From Botryococcus braunii (taxonomy: Eukaryota > Chlorophyta > Trebouxiophyceae), in the NCBI GenBank assembly GCA_002005505.1, contig MVGU01001445.1:50001-70000 (forward strand): DNA of 20,000 nucleotides, read 5' to 3'. Positions 8,201 through 16,101 of the stretch are shown here, piece by piece (within the stretch, counting starts at the first letter, position 1; each line of letters opens with the position of its first letter). The notes below the pieces were generated by a model. That model was not told the origin of the DNA and did not search any database. It saw only the letters and a program-made list of their open reading frames with translations. The position numbers and the translations under genes are program-made.

Positions 8201-9683
8201 GCAGGGGAAGTCACAAATTCCCCTTCCTCCAGGGACCACCCTTACAAGGGAGCAGCGTTATGTACAGCGCGTGGCTAGGAGAGAGCATTCTGACATCCCA
8301 TTGCATGCCCCTGACCCAGGTCAGGCAATTGTGAGTGAGCCAAACATGGTTGGTCTCCCTGATATGCAGGGGCAGGTTGAGACAGTCGAGGCTATGTTCG
8401 GTGCAGATGTAAGAGATGAGAGCAGTGGGTTAGACATGCCAGCAGTAGGGGAAGCTGGTGCCCAATCCCAGTCACTGGCTAGTCATGCTTATGGTGTGCA
8501 GGCTGACATTGTAGGCGCAGCTCAGGCAAGTCTGGGTAGTGTGCCCAAGTGTGAGTCCAGGAGAGAGAGAGAGCTGCTGCTCCCCTCTGCATTGCGGAAG
8601 GTGCGAGAATGTAAGGGTGCTGCACATGAGTCCAGTAGTCAAGGAGAGAGAGAGAGACTTGAGAAGGAATCAGATAATCCCGGCAGTACTGCCCAGTCCC
8701 AGCATAAGGTACATAATGTACCTTATTCTGGCAACCAGGGAGAGAGAGAGAGAGAAGGGAACAGCATCAGTAAGGCTGACAGCCCTGCTGCACCACAGCA
8801 TAAGGTACAGAGTGTACCTTCTGTCACGTTGGGAAAAGTTCACGTGCCCTCAAACTTGAGGGAAGCCCAGCGCTCACCTCAGTGGGAGTTTTGGCAGCAG
8901 GCAATGCAAGAGGAGATGGAGTCTTTAGACACCCATGAGGTTATGCAGTATGTGGAAAGACCCCATGGGCAGAAAGTTATCCCTGTTCATTGGATTTTTT
9001 CTACAAAAAACGATGCACATGGGAATGTCACTCGGTTTAAAGCAAGATTGGTTGCCCAGGGTTGCAGACAGATTCCTGGTATAGATGTTGGTGAGGTTTT
9101 TGCACCTACCAGCAGCTATGGTGCTAGGAGAGCTGTGCTGGCAGTGGCTGCCACACAAAATCTTGAGATCCACCAAGTGGATATCAAGACAGCTTTTCTC
9201 AATGGGGAGTTGGAGGAAGAGGTCTATGTGACCCAACCACCAGGATTTGAGAATGGCAACACGAGAGTTGTGTGCAAGCTCAGGAAGGCACTCTACGGTC
9301 TTAAGCAAGCCCCACGGGCTTGGCACAAGACCTTGAGCGACAAGTTGAGCGTGATGGGGTATAGTGTGTGCAAGAGCGACGCTGGGGTATACATCAGGAG
9401 GGCCCCTGATGGTAATCTGTCGTTTATTCTTGTTTATGTCGATGATCTTCTCATAGTTGCCAGAGTGGTTGCAGAGATTGAGTGGGGGAAAGAGTTATTG
9501 AAGAAGGACTTCACCATCCATGATTTGGGAGAGGTGAATGATTTCCTGGGGTGTCAGGTCCTACGCAATAGAGTTCAGGGCACTATTTCCATGAGTTGCA
9601 CTCCCAAGATTGATGCTCTTGTGGAGAAGTTTGGCGTTGCTGAACGTGGGTTGATACCCCATGTCCAAGGACTTCGTGGCTAG
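5205..9683 (+). CDS. Copia Gag-Pol polyprotein: Gag, protease, integrase, reverse transcriptase
   Basis: A 1,492-codon frame encoding the retrotransposon polyprotein. Gag occupies roughly residues 50-290, with a CCHC zinc knuckle (C-H-F-C ... H ... C) at residues 311-324. The aspartic protease motif W-L-I-D-S-G-A-S has its catalytic Asp at 430. The GAG-pre-integrase/HHCC zinc site uses H579, H584, C616 and C619. The integrase core has D646, D709 and E745, a D,D-35-E arrangement. A long low-complexity linker (about 880-1220) contains three Arg-Glu runs. Reverse transcriptase starts near W1227 and has V-D-I-K-T-A-F-L-N-G (D1326) and Y-V-D-D-L-L (D1413, D1414). The first ATG after the leader is taken as start. 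The frame stops shortly after the reverse transcriptase because of a one-base shift at 9657-9660; RNase H lies in the next frame. All visible catalytic residues are intact. Confidence 0.96.
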   Translation: MTKRGKEKESSSETAMSQPGEVSGATPGQSMTGTQSATAEPKVEIDKAAYIPNTSNPKMTVMLDDGGRNFEFWYENLEACANTKGVRAALERPMPGSVENSAIKQWLIQSVPVIWHSQISCHKAAFDFIAWVKNSHTGGSNQDINLEWYKEMEQGIKTGETLKVYLYRMMDLATSLRNNAFILLDHNVGELMVKGLPLVLRLESLEVMATDKPPLELIQRILRAAASRGYKDPPAEGTPQAMAAAAVAGPSGGVAGASSSAGAAPGVGAVPGVGAALPANEQPPAGPSATTFGGRGRGPGRARRPREELTCHFCKAKGHFMTDCGPLRQLQALHQNMQAASVGPAAYWGQGGPQSSPQAWWDHGSGRGGPPSSASSPGPPSAYNYPTSQHTFPGWHLPPPPPPSGEAMFISLNVLAPTSHGASSTSWLIDSGASVHIVNDLSLLHNPVMHRQPLPLHLATSDAKGGIIASGSVCLVNARHEVFWLHNVQCVPSAHTNLISVTGAIQDGASFLTDTAGGYTAMKGPEGWCGDITRARGLFFLEFVSPVRGQQVGCRHIDHMAEASHLRKGHVCSERSLWHARLGHPGASSMQRFSKEDLVTGINISLAPCSECPKHCESCIQGKHSRPPFPVSSRPAHHPLDRVHVDTVGPISPPAITGERYWVTVVDESSHQVASLPVKSKDCIPKAVIDLLRFWQTQRGTVVKCVRTDRGSEFLNQQFKEFCAQQGTKMESSAPYTPQQNGVAERMNRTLKERTRTLLVHAAADPSLWKEALETATLLYNVGPTSGRSLTPMELFFGVKPDVSVLRTFGCVAHVHIPSGQRSVFGPKTIPGMFTGYCPQSKAYRVYVGNGVWKESRDVSFIEHLRGAERVGLSKVQPGSVYDSRISPPLGSENLATPQAIPSAAPPTFWDEEDDHGVETLSTGAPGTSGLCAGDQSGDGTTAAHDQGNPTSLDSTVGTPEPSQHSWSVLEHMQNLARGGVETQSQVEKMQKVQEGLRMQGKSQIPLPPGTTLTREQRYVQRVARREHSDIPLHAPDPGQAIVSEPNMVGLPDMQGQVETVEAMFGADVRDESSGLDMPAVGEAGAQSQSLASHAYGVQADIVGAAQASLGSVPKCESRRERELLLPSALRKVRECKGAAHESSSQGERERLEKESDNPGSTAQSQHKVHNVPYSGNQGEREREGNSISKADSPAAPQHKVQSVPSVTLGKVHVPSNLREAQRSPQWEFWQQAMQEEMESLDTHEVMQYVERPHGQKVIPVHWIFSTKNDAHGNVTRFKARLVAQGCRQIPGIDVGEVFAPTSSYGARRAVLAVAATQNLEIHQVDIKTAFLNGELEEEVYVTQPPGFENGNTRVVCKLRKALYGLKQAPRAWHKTLSDKLSVMGYSVCKSDAGVYIRRAPDGNLSFILVYVDDLLIVARVVAEIEWGKELLKKDFTIHDLGEVNDFLGCQVLRNRVQGTISMSCTPKIDALVEKFGVAERGLIPHVQGLRG

Positions 9684-10410
9684 CAGCAGACCCGAGTCCT
9701 CAGATGGTATGTCACATGGGGCTGGTACCCCTCTGCCACCTGGTCATCGATACTGCGAGTTAATTGGATCGTTACTGTACATAGCCAATACGACCCGGCC
9801 TGACATTTCTCAGGCTGTTGGAGTGTTGTCAAGGTATAGAATGACACCCACTACCTCACACTGGAATGAGGCCATTCGAGTGCTGAAGTACTTGAGAGAT
9901 ACCAGAGAGTTAGCTCTTACTCTGGGTGGAAAGGGCCCTGAGCTAGAAGGCTATGTTGATGCCGACTATGCTGGGGACCTGGACCACAGGTATTCCACCA
10001 CTGGCTATGTTCTATCAGTCTATGGTAGTGCCGTGGTTTGGGGAAGCAAGAAGCAGAGCTCAGTTGCTACCTCAACTGTGCAAGCTGAGTTTATGGCAGC
10101 TGGCCATATTGTGAAGGAAGCCAACTGGCTAAGGGGCTTCTTGGAAGAGATAGGGGCTGCACCTTGGAGGGTCAAAATTTTCTGTGACAACCAAGGATGC
10201 ATTTCTAATTTACGGAACCCCCTGTATTCCAAATTCACAAAGCACGTTGCAGTAAGCTTCCACTACGCTAGGGAAGCTATGGCACTTGGGCAGGTAGATA
10301 TCCTCTATGTGGAATCTGCACGCAATGTGGCTGACATTATGACCAAGCCACTTGCCAAGCCCGTGTTTGTTGGTCATCGTGATTCACTAGGTTTGAGAAG
10401 ATACACTTAA
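9655..10410 (+). CDS. Copia RNase H portion of Pol, in shifted frame
   Basis: This frame, open from 9655 to a TAA at 10408-10410, continues the polyprotein one frame later. It carries the connection motif G-S-L-L-Y-I-A-N-T-T-R-P-D-I-S and the RNase H core: G-Y-V-D-A-D-Y-A-G-D (first Asp codon at 9958), Q-A-E-F-M-A (Glu at 10087), F-C-D-N-Q-G (Asp at 10186) and N-V-A-D-I-M-T-K (Asp at 10333). The domain removes the RNA strand during reverse transcription and leaves the polypurine primer. A separate start is unlikely in this family, so it is the broken C-terminal part of the same polyprotein. The break may be a recent mutation, a sequencing error in a C run, or less likely a programmed shift. 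Confidence 0.93.
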   Translation, partial: YPMSKDFVASSRPESSDGMSHGAGTPLPPGHRYCELIGSLLYIANTTRPDISQAVGVLSRYRMTPTTSHWNEAIRVLKYLRDTRELALTLGGKGPELEGYVDADYAGDLDHRYSTTGYVLSVYGSAVVWGSKKQSSVATSTVQAEFMAAGHIVKEANWLRGFLEEIGAAPWRVKIFCDNQGCISNLRNPLYSKFTKHVAVSFHYAREAMALGQVDILYVESARNVADIMTKPLAKPVFVGHRDSLGLRRYT

Positions 10411-10421
10411 AGCATGCAGGC

Positions 10422-10430
10422 AAGGGGAAG
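10422..10430 (+). other. Polypurine tract
   Basis: AAGGGGAAG directly abuts the first base of the 3' LTR and lies 11 bp after the RNase H stop codon. This is the expected plus-strand DNA primer site. Confidence 0.9.
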
Positions 10431-11124
10431 TGTTGAGTTCTGAACATTATTATTGAATGCCTTGTGCTTTAAGTGATCTTCATGTGTGCACTATTAGGAT
10501 ATGGGTCCATTGAGAACATAAGGTACCTTGAGACACGGCAGATTCTGGACGTTTTCGAACATAAGGTACAATCCTATCTAGATCACACGTTTGTCGGATG
10601 AACTCTTAAGGCTGCCCCACCGGAGTGAATACCAACTGGTTGTGAAAGATGCTGGGCATCACCAGATGCTAGTCTTGTCCGACAGTTGTGTGTGGCACTC
10701 AGCAGACAGTCGTACGGACTGTAGCTGGAGTAACTTTGTCTATTGACGACCTGTCTGCTTTGTACAGGTACGGTGCGGCAGTGTGTGTTGTATCATTGTT
10801 GCTATTGTGAGAGTGAACAAGCTTAGTGTACCCTGTAGTCACTCAAACAGATAAGGGACAGTGACTTCAGGGAGTATAGGCATGTACTTGAACGTAGCCG
10901 TCTAGAGCCTTATCTAGTGATTGCTTGATCGGTGCTTGTGTACAAGATAATGATGTAACGTAACTGGTTGTGAAAGATGCTGGGCATCACCAGATGCTAG
11001 TCTTGTCCGACAGTTGTGTGTGGCACTCAGCAGACAGTCGTACGGACTGTAGCTGGAGTAACTTTGTCTATTGACGACCTGTCTGCTTTGTACAGGGAAA
11101 GCCGATTGCCCATAACCTTTCACA
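10431..11124 (+). repeat. 3' LTR
   Basis: A 694-bp copy of the 5' LTR with no difference seen, including both 135-bp internal repeats (10634-10768 and 10962-11096) and CATAAGGTAC at 10517-10526 and 10560-10569. It is followed directly by GCTTG. Confidence 0.97.
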
Positions 11125-11129
11125 GCTTG
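11125..11129. repeat. Target-site duplication, right copy (GCTTG)
   Basis: Matches 4116-4120 exactly and marks the right end of the insertion. Confidence 0.95.
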
Positions 11130-11155
11130 TGACCGCGGGCCACTGCGGGTGTGCA

Positions 11156-11235
11156 CAGAGATTTTTGTCAGGGAATGTTTGTCTCTGTAACTTCACCAGA
11201 GATTTTTGTCAGGGAATGTTTGTCTCTGTAACTTC
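11156..11235. repeat. Two-copy tandem repeat, 39-bp units, 41-bp period
   Basis: The unit starting CAGAGATTTTTGTCAGGG and ending CTGTAACTTC occurs at 11156-11194 and identically at 11197-11235. Each unit begins CAGAGA and contains TCTCTG about 20 bp later, so each can fold into a small stem. It lies 27 bp beyond the copia insertion. Confidence 0.93.
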
Positions 11236-13195
11236 CCGCACTATGCATATGCTATGGATGGGGGCTTCATGCTTAAACATTGTTGCGAGTCGTTGCCTTA
11301 ATGCCTAGATCATGTAGAAGAAAGAACAGGAAACTGCGAATCCCCAAACAAAAATTCACCCCCTGCCCCTCCCCCCCCCCCCCCCAATCCCTCCTCATAT
11401 GTCAAAAACTCATTTCCATGCTGAAGGAAGAATTGGCGCACCCCTTACAAGGCTCACCGGTGAAGTAATGCGAGGACTTGCCGACCCGCAAAATCTGTCA
11501 GTCCAGATCTCGGTTATTCTATGATTTTGACCACATACACCCCTGGTTTAAACTGTGCCATTTGCTTACAAGATCCTGAAGAGATCAAAAGATACGGTGC
11601 TCTGCGAAGTGGCCTTTTGACTAACCGTTAGTCAGGGGGGGCCGGCCTAATTCTGAAGGTCTTCCTGTTTGTGGTCAGTTCTTCCTAGTTTTGGCTTGTG
11701 TGTGTGTTGTGGACATCTCATCATGCCCTCGTGGCTGGACAGATGTAACTTCTTGGCTATGATCACAAAACAAAGTGTGGCCCATGGGCAGCCCGCCACC
11801 CCTTTACGCTCACAAGCCTCCGGCAGCTTGAGGGAGCGCACTAAGCAGAGGCCTTTGGGTTGATGTAATTCTTTCTTTCTTTCTCAAGAAAGACAGGCTG
11901 AGGATTCGACAGCGGGTGGTCCTCAAACGCATGGTCGCATTACGAAGACCTGAATTTTGGACCCAATGGGCTCAGGACGGCGCGAAATTCGGACTGTGTT
12001 CCAGGCACTAAAAGCACTTGACTGTGCCCTTCTCGTAATTAGGGATCCCTCTTTTGGCGACCCAAGAGGATCCGACGGAAAGAATGGACCGGGAAGCGGG
12101 GCTAGAGGCAGAGTTTTGGGCCTAGCCGAACCCCCCACGTTGCATGTACATCGTGAGGTTCCGGAGTCTGGTAGGCCCAGCGAGTTTCGGGTGCTAATAC
12201 GGTAGGTTCCGGGCCCTATTATCAGGGAGCCCGCGAATGCCGTGGCCAGAAGCCCAAGCGATCCATTCACATTACGCAGGGGTCCGTTGGGACAATACTT
12301 CGTGAGTTTCGCATTCAGTTCATTGAAAGCCGAGTCAGACTTTTTCTTACTTCTGTAACTTTTGGTTTGTAGGATATTTAGATAGGAGGCCTTGACGATC
12401 GCGCTGGGTAACCGTCCATATCTTCCTTGAAGTCGGTGCTCTGGTTCAACAGGTTGATTATCCAGATAGACCGATTCAGCCTGAGGCTTTCTAGTGTGTA
12501 CGGTACTCTGGCCATCCCAATGAGTCATCGAGCTAAGCGGTGTACGAAGTAGGCAGACTGCGACGAGGGGGTTGCAACAAAACAATCCCGAAGGAAAAGT
12601 TGGCGGGCATTTGTCTTTGGCAACGCATATTATTGTGAGGGTAATATCGGCAGTATGACAGCAGTAGCCGACGCGTTGATGAAGTCCGACAGCTTGGATC
12701 CCGAAACACCTCAGGCGTTGATAGAAGAACGAGTATGGGCGGTGGCGGGAGAGCGTCTTGCCTGTGTAAATACTACCGAGAAGGTTTGCCTTGTGTTTTC
12801 CTTGTCTGAGGATGTTGATCGATGTGTCCGATGCGTCCCTTGTGGGGCTTGGAATGATTACGTGGACATAATGTCGACGACAAAGGATTGGACTTGATTG
12901 GGTGCTATCTAAGGCTCTTAGATTGCGATATGCTGAAGTTTTCAGCTGGATTGCACAACATGCCATTAATTTGCGTCAACACAGATAGTAGGTCAAAGGG
13001 AGACCTTACTATTGCTTAGGTAATGCAGCACTGGATGAGGTCAGGAAATTTTTTGAACTTTGGCAAGGGATGATTGTTATTGCATTTTTCAGAAGGTGGA
13101 ACTGTAGATTGATGCTTAGCTTTGTATCTGCCCGTATTGTTTGGGTGCCTGCCAATGGACTTTGGATGATTTCAAAGCATGTAATCCTCCTGAAG
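11236..13195. other. Region without a confident gene; long antisense-like ORFs
   Basis: About 2 kb between the copia element and the first recognised coiled-coil exon. It contains a C run (11371-11385), an imperfect hairpin GGATCCCTCTTTTGG-CGA-CCCAAGAGGATCC... at 12043-12073 and two protein-like open stretches. One is a 347-codon minus-strand ORF (11923-12966) with a real ATG but unusual composition (few Asp/Glu, many Cys/Arg/Ser). The other is a plus-strand frame (12553-12897) of normal composition, whose upstream continuation has several stops. Either could be a decayed coding sequence. Missing 5' exons of the coiled-coil gene may also lie here. Nothing was recognised. Confidence 0.3.
11923..12966 (-). 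CDS. Hypothetical ORF, 347 codons, doubtful
   Basis: An uninterrupted ATG-to-stop frame free of simple repeats, which is long for chance in sequence of this base composition. Against a real gene, the predicted product has only about 16 acidic residues in 347, many Cys, Arg and Ser, and no motif I recognise. Part of it lies antisense to a plus-strand frame (12553-12897) whose composition looks more natural, so it may be a shadow of a decayed plus-strand coding region. Confidence 0.15.
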   Translation of the reverse strand: MACCAIQLKTSAYRNLRALDSTQSSPILCRRHYVHVIIPSPTRDASDTSINILRQGKHKANLLGSIYTGKTLSRHRPYSFFYQRLRCFGIQAVGLHQRVGYCCHTADITLTIICVAKDKCPPTFPSGLFCCNPLVAVCLLRTPLSSMTHWDGQSTVHTRKPQAESVYLDNQPVEPEHRLQGRYGRLPSAIVKASYLNILQTKSYRSKKKSDSAFNELNAKLTKYCPNGPLRNVNGSLGLLATAFAGSLIIGPGTYRISTRNSLGLPDSGTSRCTCNVGGSARPKTLPLAPLPGPFFPSDPLGSPKEGSLITRRAQSSAFSAWNTVRISRRPEPIGSKIQVFVMRPCV

Positions 13196-13280
13196 GTGCT
13201 TGAGGAGAAGGAGCGCATTCTGAGAGAGACAATTGCGAAGAACTACAATCGCATACGGGATGTTGAACGAGAGCTTGCTG
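13196..13280 (+). CDS. Coiled-coil protein, exon 1 of 6 recognised
   Basis: First recognised exon of a plus-strand gene whose six exons (13196-13280, 13721-13848, 14127-14228, 14972-15128, 15705-15782, 16102-16364) connect in phase throughout (0/1, 1/0, 0/0, 0/1, 1/1, 1/stop). This exon encodes V-L-E-E-K-E-R-I-L-R-E-T-I... R-D-V-E-R-E-L-A, a charged heptad-like helix. The acceptor is ...CCTCCTGAAG|GTG and the donor GCTG|GTAAAC. It starts in phase 0 without a usable ATG nearby, so 5' exons are missing. The assembled piece is about 260 residues: four exons of coiled coil, then a disordered Pro/Ser/Gly tail. It may resemble short Golgi coiled-coil proteins (GORAB/DUF662 architecture) or a land-plant coiled-coil family of unknown function. 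I cannot decide without a search. Confidence 0.55.
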
Positions 13281-13720
13281 GTAAACCTTCACCAACTGCA
13301 TGCTTTTTTGCGCTTTCAAATTTGCATCATCGTTCGTTTGTCTCCACGGCTTATGGACAGTGTCACTAAGGCAAATGCCCAGAGGCAATATGCAGAGTGA
13401 GCTGCTGTTGAAGTTTTCTCATCTGTGATTGTACATTTGTCGCATTGGTTGTCTTTGCTCTGTTTCTCCATTTGTGAGTTTGAGGAGCTTTTGGGCAGGA
13501 ATTGAGAGTTAAATTATACCATTTACAATGCATATTTGAATCCCCCCGGGGGGAGGTCATAAAAATTTGGGACGGAATAGCATCTACAAGGAAGTGGCGG
13601 GAATTCAGAGTTTTCTTGGCACTGTATTTTGTGGATTAATTTTTAAGGTTTTGAAGGCATCTGTATACATTAGCCTCTTTCATCAGCTCTAATGCTCCTA
13701 GCGCCATTCCGGGGCTGCAG
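13281..13720 (+). other. Intron of coiled-coil gene
   Basis: A 440-bp GT-AG interval (GTAAAC...GGGGCTGCAG) without microsatellites or ORFs of note. Confidence 0.5.
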
Positions 13721-13848
13721 AATTGCAGATGCAGCTCAAACTGACATCCGGGCCAAAGAAGAGTGCCTTACTGATGCTGAGGAAGAAAATAGAGGCACAG
13801 AATGAGAAGGTCATTGCAGCTCGTGAGAACTTCCTGGCTGCAAGGAAG
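13721..13848 (+). CDS. Coiled-coil protein, exon 2
   Basis: A 128-nt exon, phase 1 in and 0 out, acceptor GGGGCTGCAG and donor AGGAAG|GTTCGT. It encodes L-Q-M-Q-L-K-L-T-S-G-P-K-K-S-A-L then M-L-R-K-K-I-E-A-Q-N-E-K-V and A-A-R-E-N-F-L-A-A-R-K. The S-G-P-K-K break followed by a basic amphipathic helix is the most distinctive motif of the gene and the best handle for a homology search. Confidence 0.65.
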
Positions 13849-14126
13849 GTTCGTACCAACCTCACTTGGCTAAGATGGTTTGCTCCCCGTCACCTCTCAG
13901 AGGTTGGGCATGATGTGTGACAAGCAAGCCTGTTGATCTTGCACCTGGACATAGTTCCTTTTGGAAGTGTCAGGTGCTACCAATTAGAGTTCAAGTGCGA
14001 TTCTCTTCGCTAACTCGTGAAGGGTCCTGGGTAAATGCCCAAACAGTTGCAGATTATTAAAATCTTTTGGAAGTAACCATGGTGGGTCGTGCTCTGCAAC
14101 CTTATGGTGTGAAAGGGCATTGGCAG

Positions 14127-14228
14127 GTCATGGAGGCCAGGGAAGAGGCTTTAAACGCTGAGCTGCGCATAAAGGAGCAGCTCTGCGCAGAGCTCAACTT
14201 GCTTGTACAACAGAGCGCCCATGCACAG
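14127..14228 (+). CDS. Coiled-coil protein, exon 3
   Basis: A 102-nt, 34-codon exon in phase 0 on both sides, acceptor GCATTGGCAG and donor GCACAG|GTTTGT. It encodes V-M-E-A-R-E-E-A-L-N-A-E-L then R-I-K-E-Q-L-C-A-E-L-N-L-L-V-Q-Q-S, a regular amphipathic helix. The K-E-Q-L...L-V-Q-Q spacing parallels GORAB-type golgins as I remember them, but this is weak evidence. Confidence 0.6.
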
Positions 14229-14971
14229 GTTTGTCGCCGCCATCTCAGCATCTGCTCCTCAACCCTCTGTTGTTGCGAACCACAAGGATTGCGAAGTATT
14301 GATGGAGAGAACCCTGGCAGGACCCCCCGCCCCGGGGGGACAGCCTCGGGGTGTGGGGGGCATAAAAAGAACGGGAGAGAAAATGAGAGGGAAAGGAAAG
14401 CGAAATATTTCAGGAGGAGAATTCTCGAGGAAACAGGCATCAAGTTGGGCATCATGGAAGGTTTGTGAAGCTGCAAGGATGCAAATTGCCGGCGCTTTTC
14501 CTAGCAGTTGTTACTGTAGCATAGTCTATCTGCCATTTGAAGTCGGCATGAGGACTGCATTTGAAGATTGTGTCATTAAGAGCTGGTGCCCAGTGATCTT
14601 TCCCTGTGTCACTGTGGAGTTCTATCGACACCCTGTTTTGAAGCTTGTTAAACTCGTGATTGCTGATGTGTCCTCGTGATTTCTGCAGTTTTTCCATGCA
14701 GAAATTTTCCTGACAATGGCAGCAGTGGTCTTGTGTGACCATTTGTTGCAATGGCGTGAATGATGATTAATACGCCGATGATTGTACAAGACAGGACTTT
14801 TGAACAGGACAGCTGACGTTGAAGTTAAATCAGTGGATCCCGTTTTGGACATCCACGCATCCACGCATGCCCTTCTACCCCCTACCCTCCCTGGGAGCCT
14901 CTGATAAGAACATTGTTTGGAAGTAGGCCGAACAGACAAGTCTGACGTTTGGCTTGTGAAATTGATTGCAG
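14229..14971 (+). other. Intron of coiled-coil gene
   Basis: A 743-bp GT-AG interval. It contains a C/G-rich stretch (about 14322-14360) followed by a purine-rich stretch (about 14366-14425), and ORFs on both strands that lack recognisable motifs. Confidence 0.45.
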
Positions 14972-15128
14972 CTGGACAAGTTGGAGCAACTGACGGTCCG
15001 CTTAGAGCATTTGACAAATGAGGCAGTACCACGGGAAGTTGTTGCCAGACTTGGTATGGAGTACCCACAGCCTGCTTCCCTCGTCCAAAAGCTTGCAGAG
15101 GATGTCACTCCAGGAAGTTCTGCTGCAG
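14972..15128 (+). CDS. Coiled-coil protein, exon 4
   Basis: A 157-nt exon, phase 0 in and 1 out, acceptor TTGATTGCAG and donor GCTGCAG|GTGTGG. It encodes L-D-K-L-E-Q-L-T-V-R-L-E-H-L-T-N-E-A, which ends the coiled coil, then a segment with P-R-E-V-V-A-R-L-G-M-E-Y-P-Q-P and L-V-Q-K-L-A-E-D-V, perhaps a short folded motif before the disordered tail. Confidence 0.65.
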
Positions 15129-15704
<576 letters not shown>

Positions 15705-15782
15705 GCTCTGCCCCTCCCTCCCCTGTGAGGCTGCCAAATGATGAGGGTCATGAGCTGCCAGTGTCAACAGGCGCCTCAAAAG
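15705..15782 (+). CDS. Coiled-coil protein, exon 5 (linker)
   Basis: A 78-nt exon, phase 1 on both sides, acceptor GGGGGTTGCAG and donor TCAAAAG|GTGCG. It encodes a Pro/Ser-rich linker, [18 protein letters not shown], ending T-G-A-S-K. The small size and lack of predicted structure mean it rests mainly on its splice sites and matching phases. Confidence 0.55.
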
Positions 15783-15835
15783 GTGCGATTGTACTCTTGT
15801 ACTGCTTCTTGGCGCCGCTGTAAGTTGGCGCGCGC

Positions 15836-15866
<31 letters not shown>

Positions 15867-16101
15867 TGCGTGCGTGTGTGTGTGTGTGTGTGTGCGTGTG
15901 TGTGTGCGTGTGCGTGTGTGTGCGTGTGCGTGTGGGTGTGTGCATGTGCGTGTGTGTGCGCCTGTGCGTGTGTGGGGGTGGTTGGGGGGGGGGGTGTCGC
16001 TCCTCTCCACCTGCATGGTCTCCCCTCCGCCAAAAGAAACAAAATCGAGCTAATTTTGTGAAAGTGAGACTCGTCTGATAAGGAGCTATTTTCCAATGCA
16101 G
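15783..16101 (+). other. Intron of coiled-coil gene with (CG)n(TG)n tract
   Basis: A 319-bp GT-AG interval (GTGCGA...TTCCAATGCAG). More than half of it is alternating purine-pyrimidine sequence, beginning 45 bp after the donor. Confidence 0.5.
15828..15994. repeat. (CG)n followed by (TG)n with G run
   Basis: A 23-bp pure (GC)n run (15828-15850) followed by (TG)n with scattered CG steps to about 15974 and then a G-rich run to about 15994. Long alternating CG/TG sequence is the classic substrate for left-handed Z-DNA. All frames across it are repeat translations. Confidence 0.95.

Larger units (their letters stand above)
4121..11124 (+). mobile_element. Complete Ty1/copia LTR retrotransposon, young insertion
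   Basis: A 7,004-bp element in the order 5' LTR, primer-binding site, gag-zinc knuckle-protease-integrase-reverse transcriptase-RNase H, polypurine tract, 3' LTR. Integrase upstream of reverse transcriptase identifies the Ty1/copia (Pseudoviridae-type) order. The LTRs start TGT, end ACA and appear identical over 694 bp, and a 5-bp target duplication flanks them, so the insertion is recent. The only lesion found is a one-base frame change between reverse transcriptase and RNase H. It sits between the minus-strand armadillo gene and the plus-strand coiled-coil gene. It may be intergenic or inside a 5' intron of either. Confidence 0.97.

Noticed and set aside
9661..10410. Reading the RNase H frame as an independent gene starting at the ATG at 9661
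   Set aside because: The frame continues the reverse transcriptase domain and lacks its own promoter or start context. A one-base shift in the polyprotein explains it better.
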